From Rhizobiaceae bacterium (lineage in GTDB: Bacteria; Pseudomonadota; Alphaproteobacteria; Rhizobiales; Rhizobiaceae): a stretch of 64,000 nt of DNA. Below the pieces are notes generated by a model. It searched no databases. It saw only the letters and a list, made by a program, of their open reading frames with translations, and had not been told where the DNA came from. Location: the NCBI GenBank assembly GCA_023953845.1, contig JAMLJC010000001.1, positions 2,170,001-2,234,000 of the forward strand, in the 5' to 3' direction. Within the stretch, counting starts at the first letter, position 1; every line of letters starts with the position of its first letter. A program made the translations under genes and the position numbers. Positions 1 to 9,036 of this stretch are shown here, piece by piece.

Positions 1-1536
1 ATCATCCGCAACAACGCCTACAAGTTTCCGGACGAGATTGCCTACAGCTATCAGGGCCGCGTCGTCACCTTCGCCGAGCAGCTGGAGCGCGGCAACCGGC
101 TGGCGTCGGCGCTCTGGCAGCGCGGCATACGCCGGCAGGACCGCGTCTCGATCCTGTCGCAGAACACCGTCGAATTCATGGAGTGCTACGCAGCCTGCGA
201 GCTTGCAGGCTACATGGCCGCCACTGTCAACTGGCGTCTGGCGGCTCCGGAGATTTCCTACATCCTGAACGATTCGACGCCGCGCGTGCTGGTCTTCGAG
301 GCGCAGTATGCGGCGACCGTCGACAGAATCCGCGACAAGCTGCCTTCCATAGAATTCTACCTGTGCTTCGGCGGCGAGGCGCCGGACTGGGCCGAGGACT
401 ACGAGCAGTTCCTGCTGGGCGGCGATCAGGCCGGCGCGCCGACGCGACCGCGGCCCGATGAGATCATGCACCTCATCTACACGTCGGGCACGACCGGCCG
501 GCCGAAGGGCGTGATGCGCACGCACAAGGCGGAGATCGCGACGGCCATCTTGATGGCGACGGAACTCGGCCTCATCGTTTCCGACAGGCTGCAACTGATG
601 ATGCCGATCTTCCATGTCGGCGCGCGCTTCCTGCAGCTTGCAGTGCACATTCGCGGCGGCAGCGTGGTGCTGCATCACGATTTCAAGCCGGCGGAGATCG
701 TCGAGACGATCGAGCGCGAGCGCGTCACCATGACCCATATGGCGCCGACCATGGTTCAGGCGGTGCTCAACGTACCCGGCATCGAGCAACGCGACCTGAA
801 GTCGTTGCACACCATCTGCTACTCTGCCGCGCCGATGCCTGTGCCGCTCTTGAAGCGCGGGCTGAAGCTGCTCGGGCCGGTCTTCCTGCAGCTCTACGGC
901 ATGACGGAGGGCGGCGGTACCACCCTGCACAAGCGGCAGCACAAGCCGGACGGCATGTCGGAGGAAGTGAAGCGCCTCGGTTCCATCGGGCAGGCTGCGC
1001 CCACCGTCGACATCCGCATCATCGACGAGGAGGGCAATGAGCTGCCGACCGGCCAGCCCGGGGAGATCCTGACGCGGACCGCCACGCATATGCTGGGCTA
1101 CTGGAACAATTCCGCCGCGACCATCGCCGCGCTGAAGGACGGTTGGTATCACACCGGCGACGTCGGCTATCTCGACGATCACGGCTTTCTCTATCTGGTC
1201 GACCGGAAGAAGGACATGATCATTTCCGGCGGCGAGAACATCTATTCGCGCGAGGTCGAGGAGGCGGTCGCCAGCCATCCGGCGGTGATGGATGTCGCTG
1301 TCATCGGCGTGAAGGATGAATACTGGGGCGAGACCGTGCGTGCCGTCTGCGTGCTCAATGCGGGGCAGACGGCTACCGAGAGTGAGCTGATCGAACACGC
1401 CAAGACGCAGATCGCCAGCTACAAGAAGCCGAAATCGGTGGTGTTCGTGGACGAACTGCCGCGCCTGCCGAGCGGCAAGATCAACAAGGTCGTCCTGCGC
1501 CAGACGCATGGCATGCCTGACGCGAAGACGAATTGA
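1..1536 (+). CDS. Acyl-CoA ligase (AMP-binding), 5'-truncated by window edge
   Basis: ATP-dependent activation of a carboxylic acid to its CoA thioester through an acyl-AMP. The reading frame is open from base 1, so the N-terminus lies outside the window; 511 residues are visible. The AMP-binding P-loop YTSGTTGRPKG is encoded at about 478-510, the YGMTEG motif near 894, the TGD...DRKKDMIISGGENIYSREVE hinge block at about 1156-1260, and the C-terminal catalytic lysine in LPSGKINK near 1470-1490. It is a clear paralogue of the ligase at 5089-6663 (shared blocks such as ATVNWRLA, MTHMAPTM and GYWNN). The family includes fatty-acid, aromatic-acid and bile-acid type ligases, and the substrate cannot be read from sequence. 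It leads a unit with the SDR and acyl-CoA dehydrogenase genes that follow. Confidence 0.93.
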   Translation: MIRNNAYKFPDEIAYSYQGRVVTFAEQLERGNRLASALWQRGIRRQDRVSILSQNTVEFMECYAACELAGYMAATVNWRLAAPEISYILNDSTPRVLVFEAQYAATVDRIRDKLPSIEFYLCFGGEAPDWAEDYEQFLLGGDQAGAPTRPRPDEIMHLIYTSGTTGRPKGVMRTHKAEIATAILMATELGLIVSDRLQLMMPIFHVGARFLQLAVHIRGGSVVLHHDFKPAEIVETIERERVTMTHMAPTMVQAVLNVPGIEQRDLKSLHTICYSAAPMPVPLLKRGLKLLGPVFLQLYGMTEGGGTTLHKRQHKPDGMSEEVKRLGSIGQAAPTVDIRIIDEEGNELPTGQPGEILTRTATHMLGYWNNSAATIAALKDGWYHTGDVGYLDDHGFLYLVDRKKDMIISGGENIYSREVEEAVASHPAVMDVAVIGVKDEYWGETVRAVCVLNAGQTATESELIEHAKTQIASYKKPKSVVFVDELPRLPSGKINKVVLRQTHGMPDAKTN

Positions 1537-1563
1537 TCGGCAAGGGCGGCAGGGAGGAATGCC

Positions 1564-2319
1564 ATGAGCAGCAGCCTGGGTACGGCGGTCGTGACCGGCG
1601 CGGCGCGGGGCATCGGCCGCGGCATCGTCGAGCGGCTGGCCGATGACGGCTATCGCATCGTCGCCATAGACCGGCTGGAGGCGGTGCACGATGTTGCCGA
1701 CGGACTGCGCGCCGCGGGCGCTGACGTCGTTTCGGAAGTGCTCGACATCCGTGACCGCGTCGCGGTCGGTTCCCTGATGGAGCGCCACGCGCCGATCGAC
1801 GTGGTCGTCAACAACGCCGCCGTGACCGGCACGTATCATTTCGAGGAACTGACGGAAGAGCATTTCCGCGAAACCTTCGACATCAACGCCGTCGGCACCT
1901 TCGTCGTCGCGCAGGAAGGCGCGCGGCGCATGCGCAATGGCGGCCGCATCGTCAACATCGCATCGCGCTCCTTCGCCGGCGCGCCGCAGATGGCGCACTA
2001 CGCGGCGTCGAAGACGGCCGTGGTCGGCCTGACGCGCGCCATGGCGATCGACCTCTCCCCGCGCGACATCCGCGTCAACGCGGTGGCGCCGGGCGTCGTC
2101 GACACCGACATGCTGCACTACATGACGCCCGAGCGGCAGAAGATGATGCTCTCGCTCCAGCTTCTCGGCCGCATCGGCCAGCCGGAAGATATCGCGCGCG
2201 CCGTTTCCTTCCTTGCTTCTCCGGATAACCGCTATATCACCGGGCAGGTGCTGATCGTGGATGGCGGGCGTTCGCTCGGCCAGGGTCAGCTGCCGCCCGA
2301 GGAGTCGCCTTATGCCTGA
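1564..2319 (+). CDS. SDR family NAD(P)-dependent oxidoreductase
   Basis: Classical short-chain dehydrogenase of 251 residues, expected to interconvert an alcohol and a ketone with NAD(H) or NADP(H) in the cytoplasm. The TGAARGIG nucleotide loop is near residues 11-18, NNAA follows near 85, and the catalytic Ser...Tyr-x3-Lys set is in NIASRS...HYAASK. The C-terminus carries the usual ITGQVLIVDGG. The start has a strong ribosome site (GGGAGGAATGCC before ATG). It overlaps the next gene by 8 bases, so the two are translationally coupled. It resembles the SDR at 8269-9012 more than the two SDRs in between (shared NIASR/NVASR and AIDL blocks), which suggests a duplicated ligase/SDR module. Confidence 0.9.
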   Translation: MSSSLGTAVVTGAARGIGRGIVERLADDGYRIVAIDRLEAVHDVADGLRAAGADVVSEVLDIRDRVAVGSLMERHAPIDVVVNNAAVTGTYHFEELTEEHFRETFDINAVGTFVVAQEGARRMRNGGRIVNIASRSFAGAPQMAHYAASKTAVVGLTRAMAIDLSPRDIRVNAVAPGVVDTDMLHYMTPERQKMMLSLQLLGRIGQPEDIARAVSFLASPDNRYITGQVLIVDGGRSLGQGQLPPEESPYA

Positions 2320-3472
2320 ACTGTCGGAAGAGCGTCGCCTGATCCAGGACTCGGCGCGCGAGTTCACGCGCTCCGTGGTCCGGCCGATGGCGGACAGGCT
2401 CGATCCGGTAAAGGGCGAGATCCCGCGCGAGATCATCGACCAGATGGCCGAACTCGGTTATTTCGGCATCCTGATCCCGGAGGAATATGGCGGGCTCGGC
2501 CTCGGCGCCTTCGAATACTGTCTCGTGGCCGAGCAGCTGGCGCAGGGCTGGATGAGCGTCGCCTCGCTGATCGCGCGCGGCAATGCCCTGATCGGCTCGC
2601 TGAAGGCGATGACGCACGAGCAGAAGAAGATCTATCTGCCGCGCATGGCGCGCGGCGAATTCCTGGGCGCCTTTTCACTGTCGGAACCCGACGCCGGTTC
2701 AGACGTCGCCAACATATCCTGCCGGGCGAAGCGGGTCGGCGACGAATGGGAGATCACCGGCAACAAATACTGGTGCACCTTCGCCGACGGCGCCGACTTC
2801 ATCATGGTCTTCGCCCGCACCGACCCGAAGGTCGATCCCAAGGTGCGGCATCGCGGCATTTCCGCCTTCATGATCGAGAAGCCGCGGGGCAGCCTCCCGG
2901 AGGGCGTATCGGGCAGCCCCATCCCCAAGATCGGCTATCATGGCTGGACCACGTGGGAACTCGCCTTCGACAAATGCCGCGTGCCGGCCGAAAACCTGAT
3001 CGGCGAGGAAGGACGCGGCTTCTATCTGGCGACCGCCGGACTGGAGACGGCGCGCGCCCACACCGCCGCCCGGTCGATCGGGCTGGCGCAGGCAGGCCTT
3101 GACGACGCGGTCGCCTATGCCGGCGAGCGGCGCCAGTTCGGGAAGCCGATCGGTTCCTTCCAGGCCATCCGCTTCAAGATCGCCGGCATGGCCACCGAGA
3201 TCGAGGCGGCGCGCGCTCTCATGTACGCCGTCTGCGAGAAGATCGACCAGGGCGTGCGCTGCGACAAGGAAGCCTCGATGGTGAAGCTCTTCGCCTCCGA
3301 GATGTCGGAGCGCGTCACCAGCGAGGCGCTGCAGATATTCGGCGGCGGCGGCTACACGACGCTCAACCAGGTCGAGCGTCACTGGCGCGACGCGCGGCTG
3401 ACCAAGATCTTCGAGGGTACGTCGGAAATCCAGATGCGCATCATCTCCGACCACATACTCGGCCGCGGCTGA
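2312..3472 (+). CDS. Acyl-CoA dehydrogenase
   Basis: FAD-dependent alpha,beta-desaturation of an acyl-CoA, passing electrons to ETF. The start is the ATG at 2312, giving MPELSEERR and 386 residues, the usual family length; an upstream in-frame extension from 2261 would run through the SDR gene and is not needed. Visible motifs are LSEPDAGSDVA in the middle domain, the YAGERRQFGKPIGSFQAI block near 275-290, and the C-terminal KIFEGTSEIQ holding the likely catalytic glutamate. The gene overlaps the SDR stop by 8 bases. With the ligase and SDR it forms a beta-oxidation-like set. The acyl chain it acts on is unknown. Confidence 0.93.
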   Translation: MPELSEERRLIQDSAREFTRSVVRPMADRLDPVKGEIPREIIDQMAELGYFGILIPEEYGGLGLGAFEYCLVAEQLAQGWMSVASLIARGNALIGSLKAMTHEQKKIYLPRMARGEFLGAFSLSEPDAGSDVANISCRAKRVGDEWEITGNKYWCTFADGADFIMVFARTDPKVDPKVRHRGISAFMIEKPRGSLPEGVSGSPIPKIGYHGWTTWELAFDKCRVPAENLIGEEGRGFYLATAGLETARAHTAARSIGLAQAGLDDAVAYAGERRQFGKPIGSFQAIRFKIAGMATEIEAARALMYAVCEKIDQGVRCDKEASMVKLFASEMSERVTSEALQIFGGGGYTTLNQVERHWRDARLTKIFEGTSEIQMRIISDHILGRG

Positions 3473-3491
3473 GCGCTCGAACCCGCCGGAA

Positions 3492-4166
3492 TCAGAGCGC
3501 GCGGATCTGCGGGCCGGACGACTTCGCATTGGCGGAGGCGGGCATATTGTCGGGCGACGCAGCGTCCGGGCCGCCGGACAGGCCGTCGAGCACGAAGGAG
3601 GAGAAATCGCGCGCCACCTCCTCGATCGTGCGTCCGCCGGGCTTGAACCACTCGACGGTCCAGTTGAGCGCGCCGAGCACGAACAGGCGCACGAGCGTGA
3701 GATTGGCCGAGGTGCGGAACTCGCCGCGCGCCTGCGCCTCGGTGAGGATGCGCTGCCACATCGCGCCGTAGGAATCGCGCATGCGCGTATTGCGCACACG
3801 GATCGATTCCGGCACCTGACCGACCACGCGGCGCGTGGCGAGCGTATAGTCGCCGACCTCGATGATGGCCGAAAGATGCGCGGCGATCGCCACTTCGATC
3901 TTCCGGCGGCCGGTCGCGTCCTCAGGCAGCGCCGCGAGCGCTTCGGTGACACGGTCGGTCACCGCGTGGATGCCGATGTCGAGAACCGCGCTGATGAGGT
4001 CGTCCTTGGATTTGTAATGGTAGTAGATGCTGCCGGCCTTCAGATCCGCCTCGTCGGCGATGGCGCGCATCGTGGTTCCGGCATAGCCGTAGTCGCGGAA
4101 TATCTTGGCGGCGGCGTCCAGCACGCGCTTCTGCGAGATCGCCGATTTTGCCAGTTTCTTCGCCAT
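3492..4166 (-). CDS. TetR/AcrR family transcriptional regulator
   Basis: Repressor-type regulator of 224 residues. The N-terminal helix-turn-helix runs through KRVLDAAAKIFRDYGYAGTT and MRAIADEADLKAGSIYYHYKSK (about residues 10-55); the C-terminal part is the variable ligand-binding and dimer domain. The start at 4166 is chosen because GGAGGCGG lies 4-5 bases before the ATG; a longer in-frame extension to 4232 lacks such a site. It is divergent from the hydratase-ligase-SDR operon, and the shared region holds the palindrome CTAAC-N4-GTTAG. Acyl-CoA catabolic regulators of this family commonly bind a CoA thioester as inducer; that this one does so is inference. Confidence 0.92.
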   Translation of the reverse strand: MAKKLAKSAISQKRVLDAAAKIFRDYGYAGTTMRAIADEADLKAGSIYYHYKSKDDLISAVLDIGIHAVTDRVTEALAALPEDATGRRKIEVAIAAHLSAIIEVGDYTLATRRVVGQVPESIRVRNTRMRDSYGAMWQRILTEAQARGEFRTSANLTLVRLFVLGALNWTVEWFKPGGRTIEEVARDFSSFVLDGLSGGPDAASPDNMPASANAKSSGPQIRAL

Positions 4167-4249
4167 GCATCCGCCTCCAGCCAAACATCTATACGCTGCG
4201 ATTCGCTTCCATGGAATGGTTTCTAACAACAACTCGGTTTTGTAATTTT

Positions 4250-4263
4250 CTAACTAGTGTTAG
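4250..4263. promoter_or_regulatory. Candidate TetR operator (site A)
   Basis: Inverted repeat CTAAC-TAGT-GTTAG with perfect 5-bp arms, flanked by AT-rich DNA (TTTT on the left, GTTTT on the right), between the divergent TetR gene and the hydratase operon. The same arms and 4-bp spacing recur at 15828 and, with one mismatch, at 14933. Its position fits autoregulation plus control of the 4313-9012 operon. A lone half-site (CTAAC at 4223-4227) lies nearby. Confidence 0.6.
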
Positions 4264-4312
4264 GTTTTGAGCTGGTGTAGGCTGGCTGCCGTTGCGATTT
4301 CGGGAGGAGTCG

Positions 4313-5092
4313 GTGGCACTGGTCGAAACAGAACGGCATGACCGCGGCGTCGTCCGCGTCGTCATGAACCATGCGGAAGCGCGCAACGCCATGGGTGAGG
4401 CGCTTCGCGGCGAGCTGCTTCCGACGTTCGAAGGACTGTTCCTGGACCCGTCCTGCCGCGTCGTCATCGTGACGTCCGCGCTCAAGGATTTCTCCGTCGG
4501 CGGCGACCTCTCGCGGATGGATACGCTCGGCGATCCCAAGGCCGGCCGCCAGCGCATGCTGTCGGCGCACAGGCTGGCCCGCCTGCTGCTCGCCGCCGAC
4601 AAGCCGATGATCGCGGAGGTGCGCGGTTACGCGATGGGCGCGGGCGCGGGGCTCGCGCTTTTCTGCGACACCATCGTCATGGGCGAGGGCGCCGTGCTCG
4701 GCTTTCCTTTTCCGAAGGTGGGACTCGCCCCTGATTTCGCCATTGCCCACACGCTGCCGAAGCGCATCGGCTTCGCGCGGGCGCGGCAGGCCCTGCTTTA
4801 TGCGCGCAGCTTCAAGGCGGCGGAGGCAATGGCGATCGGCCTTGCCGACGACGTCGTTGCGGATGCCGAGGTGCAGGCGCTGGCGCTGGAGCGCGCCATG
4901 GAGCTGGCAGCGCTCCCCTCGCATGCGGCGGCGTTGACCAAACGCATACTTGAGCGCAGCGCCGATGCGGAGGCCGTGCTCGACATCGAGGCGATGGCGC
5001 AGGCGCTCTGCTTCGCCACCGATGATTTCCGCGAGGGCGTCGCCGCCTTCCGCGAGAAGCGCAAGCCCGATTTCGACAAGGGCGTCGCATGA
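4313..5092 (+). CDS. Enoyl-CoA hydratase/isomerase family protein
   Basis: Crotonase-fold protein of 259 residues. GTG at 4313 is taken as the start because GGGAGGAG ends 4-5 bases before it; a TTG at 4292 is the alternative. The CoA-binding and oxyanion-hole segment FSVGGDLSRM (near 60) and GYAMGAGAGLALFCD (near 105) are clear. The segment usually reading FGQPE reads FPFPKVGLAPD, so the second catalytic glutamate of true hydratases appears absent. An isomerase-like, thioesterase-like or other crotonase activity is therefore possible. It is the first gene of the operon running to 9012 and overlaps the next ligase by ATGA. Confidence 0.88.
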   Translation: MALVETERHDRGVVRVVMNHAEARNAMGEALRGELLPTFEGLFLDPSCRVVIVTSALKDFSVGGDLSRMDTLGDPKAGRQRMLSAHRLARLLLAADKPMIAEVRGYAMGAGAGLALFCDTIVMGEGAVLGFPFPKVGLAPDFAIAHTLPKRIGFARARQALLYARSFKAAEAMAIGLADDVVADAEVQALALERAMELAALPSHAAALTKRILERSADAEAVLDIEAMAQALCFATDDFREGVAAFREKRKPDFDKGVA

Positions 5093-6663
5093 GCCGTTTT
5101 GCGCGCCCCGCGCTGGTGCCCCGGACGCTCGCCGACATGCTCGACGGCAATGCGTGGAAGTATCCGGATCATACCGCTTTCGTCTGGGGGGACAGGAGCG
5201 TCACCCATGCCGGGCACCATGCGCGCGCCTCTCGGCTGGCCAGCGCTCTCCATCGGCTGGGCCTGCGCCGGCAGGACCGCGTCGGCATCCTCAGCCAGAA
5301 CAGGCTGGAGTTCCAGGAGGTCTATAGCGCCTGCGAGATTTCCGGCTTCATCTGCGCGACCGTGAACTGGCGTCTGGCCGTGCCGGAAATGGTGCACATT
5401 GTCAACGACAGCGCGCCGAAGGTGCTGATCTTCGAGGCCGCCTATGCAGGGCATGTGCTGGCCATGCTGCCGCAGCTCAAATCGGTCGAGCATTTCGTCT
5501 GTCTTGACGAAGCGGCAGCCCCCGATTTCGCGGACGGATACGAGGCGCTGGTCTCGTCCGGCGACGAGAGCGGCGTGCCGTTCAGGCCGAAGCCCGACGA
5601 CATCGCCTTCCTGATCTACACCTCCGGCACGACCGGGCGGCCGAAGGGCGTGATGCTCAGCCAGTGCGGCGAGGTCGCGGCGGCGGAAATCCTTGGCTCC
5701 GACCAGCGCAACTCGCCAGCCGACCGGCTCCTCATCATGATGCCGCTCTTCCACATCGGCGCGAAGATCATCCAGCTGGCGCAGCACTGGCGCGCCGGCA
5801 CGGTGTTCGTGCAGAAGGGCTTCGATGCGGAGGCCGTCGTGGAATGCATCGAGCGCGACCGCATCACCGTCACGCATATGGCGCCGACGATGATCCAGTC
5901 GCTGCTGGAATTGCCGGATATCGGCGCGCGCGATCTGTCGAGCCTGCGCATGATTGTCTATGCCGCTGCGCCCATGCCGCTGCCGGTGCTGAAGAAGGGG
6001 CTGAAGATAATCGGTCCGGTTTTCCAGCAGCAGTTCGGGCAGACGGAAGGCATCGGCACGACGCTGCTGGCGCACCAGCATCGGCCTGACGGCACGGAGC
6101 GCGACCGCGAGATCCTGACTTCGGTCGGGCAGGCGTCGCCGCGCGTCAACGTCCGCATCGTCGACGACAATGGCGCCGATCTGCCGACGGGCGAGGTGGG
6201 CGAGATCCTGCTGACCAGTCCCGGCGTGATGAAGGGCTACTGGAACAACACCGTCGCCACGATCGAGACGCTGCGCGACGGCTGGGTCCACACCGGCGAC
6301 ATGGGTCGGCTCGACCATGAAGGCTATCTCTATCTGGTCGACCGCAAGAAGGACATGATCATCTCGGGCGGCGAGAACATCTATTCGCGCGAGGTCGAGG
6401 AAGCTGTCGTCACGCATGACGCGGTCTCCGAAGTCGCGGTGATCGGCGTGCCGGACGAGAAATGGGGCGAGGCGGTGATGGCGGTCGTCGTGCTCAGGCC
6501 TGGCGAGTCAGCCACGGCTGAAGGGATCGTCGAGCACTGCCGCGCGCTGATCGCCAGCTACAAGAAGCCGCGCCATGTCGTCTTCGCCGACGAGATCGTC
6601 AAGCTGCCGAGCGGCAAGATCGACAAGGTCCGCCTGCGCGCCCTGTACGGCGCGTGGCGCTGA
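5089..6663 (+). CDS. Acyl-CoA ligase (AMP-binding)
   Basis: Full-length 524-residue class I adenylate-forming enzyme making a CoA thioester. The P-loop YTSGTTGRPKG is at about residues 177-187, FGQTEG marks the A5 region, the TGD...DRKKDMIISGGENIYSREVE hinge block is near 400-440, and LPSGKIDK near the C-terminus holds the catalytic lysine. It is paralogous to the truncated ligase at the window start. It overlaps the hydratase by ATGA and is followed 16 bases later by an SDR, so it sits in the middle of a co-transcribed catabolic operon under the candidate TetR operator. The substrate is unknown. Confidence 0.94.
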   Translation: MSRFARPALVPRTLADMLDGNAWKYPDHTAFVWGDRSVTHAGHHARASRLASALHRLGLRRQDRVGILSQNRLEFQEVYSACEISGFICATVNWRLAVPEMVHIVNDSAPKVLIFEAAYAGHVLAMLPQLKSVEHFVCLDEAAAPDFADGYEALVSSGDESGVPFRPKPDDIAFLIYTSGTTGRPKGVMLSQCGEVAAAEILGSDQRNSPADRLLIMMPLFHIGAKIIQLAQHWRAGTVFVQKGFDAEAVVECIERDRITVTHMAPTMIQSLLELPDIGARDLSSLRMIVYAAAPMPLPVLKKGLKIIGPVFQQQFGQTEGIGTTLLAHQHRPDGTERDREILTSVGQASPRVNVRIVDDNGADLPTGEVGEILLTSPGVMKGYWNNTVATIETLRDGWVHTGDMGRLDHEGYLYLVDRKKDMIISGGENIYSREVEEAVVTHDAVSEVAVIGVPDEKWGEAVMAVVVLRPGESATAEGIVEHCRALIASYKKPRHVVFADEIVKLPSGKIDKVRLRALYGAWR

Positions 6664-6679
6664 CCGAAGGGAGGAAGGG

Positions 6680-7465
6680 ATGCTGGAACTGTTCTCGCTG
6701 AAGGGCAGGGTGGCGCTGGTCACCGGCGCGTCGCGCGGGCTCGGCAAGGAAGCCGCGAAGGGACTGGCCGGGGCGGGCGCGCACGTCGTCGCCGTCGCGC
6801 GCGATGCCGGGAAGCTGGAGGCGACGCGCGCCGAGATCGAGAAGGCCGGCGGCACCGCCTCCGTGCTGGTGGTCGACCTTGCCGACGAGGCGGCGGTGCG
6901 GGACGGCGTGCGCCGCATCGCCAGGGAAACCGGGCGCATCGACATCTGCGCCAGCATAGCGGGCATCATCAACTGGCAGCCGCTACTGGAGAGCGACGAA
7001 ACCGATTTCCAGCGCATCATGGACACGAATGTGCGCGGTACCTTCGTGCTGTCGCAGGAATGCGCGGCGGTCATGCGCGCCGGCGGTCGAGGCGGGCGCG
7101 TCATCACCACGGCGTCGGTGCTGGGGCCGCTCGGCCGGGCGAAGCTGCATGCCTACTGTGCGTCGAAGTCTGCGATCATCGGCCTGACGCGCTCGCTCGC
7201 CGCCGAACTCGGTCGTGAGAGCATCACGGTGAACTGCGTCGCGCCCGGCTATTTCATGACCGAGATCAATGCCAGCCTTCAGTCCCGCCCGGGTTACATC
7301 GAGGCGATCGACGGCGTCACGCCGATGGAGCGTTGGGGCCGGCCGGAGGAGATCGTGGGAGCGATGATATTCCTTGCTTCCGATGCAGCGAGCTTCGTCA
7401 ACGGACAGGTGCTGCATGTCGACGGCGGCGTCTCCTCCTCCTTCAAGTTCCAGCTGGCGGCGTAG
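6680..7465 (+). CDS. SDR family oxidoreductase
   Basis: Short-chain dehydrogenase of 261 residues starting at the ATG at 6680 after GAAGGGAGGAAGGG. The cofactor loop TGASRGLG is near residues 16-23 and the catalytic Ser...Tyr-x3-Lys is in TTASVL...HAYCASK. The usual NNAG motif is replaced by ASIAG in ICASIAGII, so the first structural asparagine is missing; such variants exist but it is worth noting. The C-terminus FVNGQVLHVDGG is normal. It is one of three consecutive SDR genes, and neighbours 7 and 8 share the GYFMTEI/GYFLTEI segment, suggesting tandem duplication. Confidence 0.9.
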   Translation: MLELFSLKGRVALVTGASRGLGKEAAKGLAGAGAHVVAVARDAGKLEATRAEIEKAGGTASVLVVDLADEAAVRDGVRRIARETGRIDICASIAGIINWQPLLESDETDFQRIMDTNVRGTFVLSQECAAVMRAGGRGGRVITTASVLGPLGRAKLHAYCASKSAIIGLTRSLAAELGRESITVNCVAPGYFMTEINASLQSRPGYIEAIDGVTPMERWGRPEEIVGAMIFLASDAASFVNGQVLHVDGGVSSSFKFQLAA

Positions 7466-7475
7466 GAGCGGCACG

Positions 7476-8264
7476 ATGACCAGACGTTTCTCGCTGGAAG
7501 GACAGGTGGCGGTCGTCACGGGTGCGTCGCGCGGCCTCGGCTTCGAGATGGCGAAGGCCATCGCCGAATCCGGCGCGAAGGTCTGGATGACGGCGCGCGG
7601 CCGGGACGATCTGGAAAAGGCTGCGGCGAAGCTGCGCGCCGATGGGCACGATGTCGCCACGCGTGCCTTCGATCTCGCCGACGGTGCGGCCTGCATCGAG
7701 GCGATCCGCGACATCGGCGCGGCGGAGGGCGGCCGGCTCGACATTCTGGTCAACAATGCCGGCATCAACGCCTGGGAGCCGGTCGCGCAGGCGACGACGG
7801 CGACATGGGACCGCGTGATGGGCACGAATATACGCGCGCCCTACCTGCTCTGCCGCGAGGCGGCGCGGCTGATGGCGCCGCGCGGCTACGGCCGCATCGT
7901 CAATATCGGCTCGGCGCTGGCCGTCGTCGGACGCGAGAACGTCACCGCCTACGTGTCCAGCAAGCACGGTCTTGCCGGCATGACGCGCGCCATGGCGGCG
8001 GAGCTGGGACCGAAGGGCATAACCGTCAACATGATGGCGCCGGGCTATTTCCTGACCGAGATCAACACCGCCATTCTGGCCCGGCCGGGATACGAGAAGG
8101 GCGTGTCGAGCCGCATTCCGCTCGGCCGCTGGGGCGATCCGGAGGAGGCAGGCGGCGTCGTCGCCTTCATGGCATCCAGGGCTTCCGGCTACATGAACGG
8201 TCACGTCCTCGTGGTCGATGGCGGACTGACGGAGACGCTGGTGCTGCCGGTGGATGCGGTGTGA
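7476..8264 (+). CDS. SDR family oxidoreductase
   Basis: Short-chain dehydrogenase of 262 residues, start ATG 7476 with GGAG a few bases upstream, 10 bases after the previous stop. TGASRGLG (near 16-23), NNAG (near 92) and the Ser...Tyr-x3-Lys active site (GSALAVV...TAYVSSK) are all intact. MMAPGYFLTEINTAILARPGY matches the preceding SDR closely enough to point to a tandem duplicate that kept the full catalytic set. It is expected to oxidise a hydroxyacyl-CoA or other alcohol formed in the pathway, but substrate and cofactor preference are not determined. Confidence 0.9.
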   Translation: MTRRFSLEGQVAVVTGASRGLGFEMAKAIAESGAKVWMTARGRDDLEKAAAKLRADGHDVATRAFDLADGAACIEAIRDIGAAEGGRLDILVNNAGINAWEPVAQATTATWDRVMGTNIRAPYLLCREAARLMAPRGYGRIVNIGSALAVVGRENVTAYVSSKHGLAGMTRAMAAELGPKGITVNMMAPGYFLTEINTAILARPGYEKGVSSRIPLGRWGDPEEAGGVVAFMASRASGYMNGHVLVVDGGLTETLVLPVDAV

Positions 8265-8268
8265 GGGC

Positions 8269-9012
8269 ATGACCATGACAAAAAACGGCAAGGAAGTGGC
8301 GCTGGTCACCGGCGCGGGGCGCGGCATCGGCCTGGCGACGACGGAGAGGCTGCTCGACGACGGCTTTCACGTCGTCATGGTCGATCGCGGTGCCGAGCCG
8401 CTGGCGACCAATGCCGGGAGGCTGCGCGCCGCGTCGAACTCCGTCGAGCATTACGTTCTTTCGGTCACGGACCGTGCGGCGGTGGCGGCGCTGATCGGGG
8501 CGCTGCCGCGGCTCGACGTTCTGGTCAACAATGCGGCGATCTTCTGGGACGGCAAGTTCGACGCCATCACGGAGGACGATTTCCGCAAGATGTACGAGGT
8601 GAACGTCATCGGCGCCTTCGTCATGGCGCAGGAGGCGGCAAAACGCATGGAGCGGGGCGCCCGCATCATCAATGTCGCCTCCCGCGCCTATCTCGCGGGA
8701 TATGCGCACGCGCCCTACATCACCTCCAAGGCGGGAGCGATCGGCCTGACCCGATCCATGGCGATCGATCTCGCGCCGCGAGGCATCTTCGTCAACGCCA
8801 TCGCGCCCGGCCTGATCGAGACCGAGATGTTCCGCTCGCTGACGCCGGAGCGGCAGCGGGAACTGATCGACAAGCAACCGACGAAAGAAGTCGGGCAGCC
8901 TGAGGACATCGCCAATGGCATCGCCTTCTTCGCGAGCCCGCGCACCAGGAACGTCACTGGACAGATCCTGACGCTCGACGGCGGCCGTTCGATGGGTGTC
9001 TCGATCTACTGA
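8269..9012 (+). CDS. SDR family oxidoreductase
   Basis: Short-chain dehydrogenase of 247 residues. Start taken at 8269; ATG codons at 8254 and 8275 are also in frame, and the first would overlap the previous gene. TGAGRGIG near residues 13-20, NNAA near 85 and NVASRAY...PYITSK give the nucleotide loop and active site. The C-terminus is NVTGQILTLDGGRSMGV. It is closest within this window to the SDR at 1564-2319. It ends the operon that begins at 4313; the convergent DMT transporter gene starts its 3' end 24 bases away, with no obvious terminator hairpin between. Confidence 0.9.
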   Translation: MTMTKNGKEVALVTGAGRGIGLATTERLLDDGFHVVMVDRGAEPLATNAGRLRAASNSVEHYVLSVTDRAAVAALIGALPRLDVLVNNAAIFWDGKFDAITEDDFRKMYEVNVIGAFVMAQEAAKRMERGARIINVASRAYLAGYAHAPYITSKAGAIGLTRSMAIDLAPRGIFVNAIAPGLIETEMFRSLTPERQRELIDKQPTKEVGQPEDIANGIAFFASPRTRNVTGQILTLDGGRSMGVSIY

Positions 9013-9036
9013 GACCCTTTGTCGGCCGGGCTCCGG

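Noticed and set aside
4798..6417. A 539-codon open frame on the minus strand across the hydratase and ligase genes
   Set aside because: It is antisense to two clear enzymes; long open antisense frames are expected in GC-rich DNA, and its translation is Arg/His/Asp-rich without domains.
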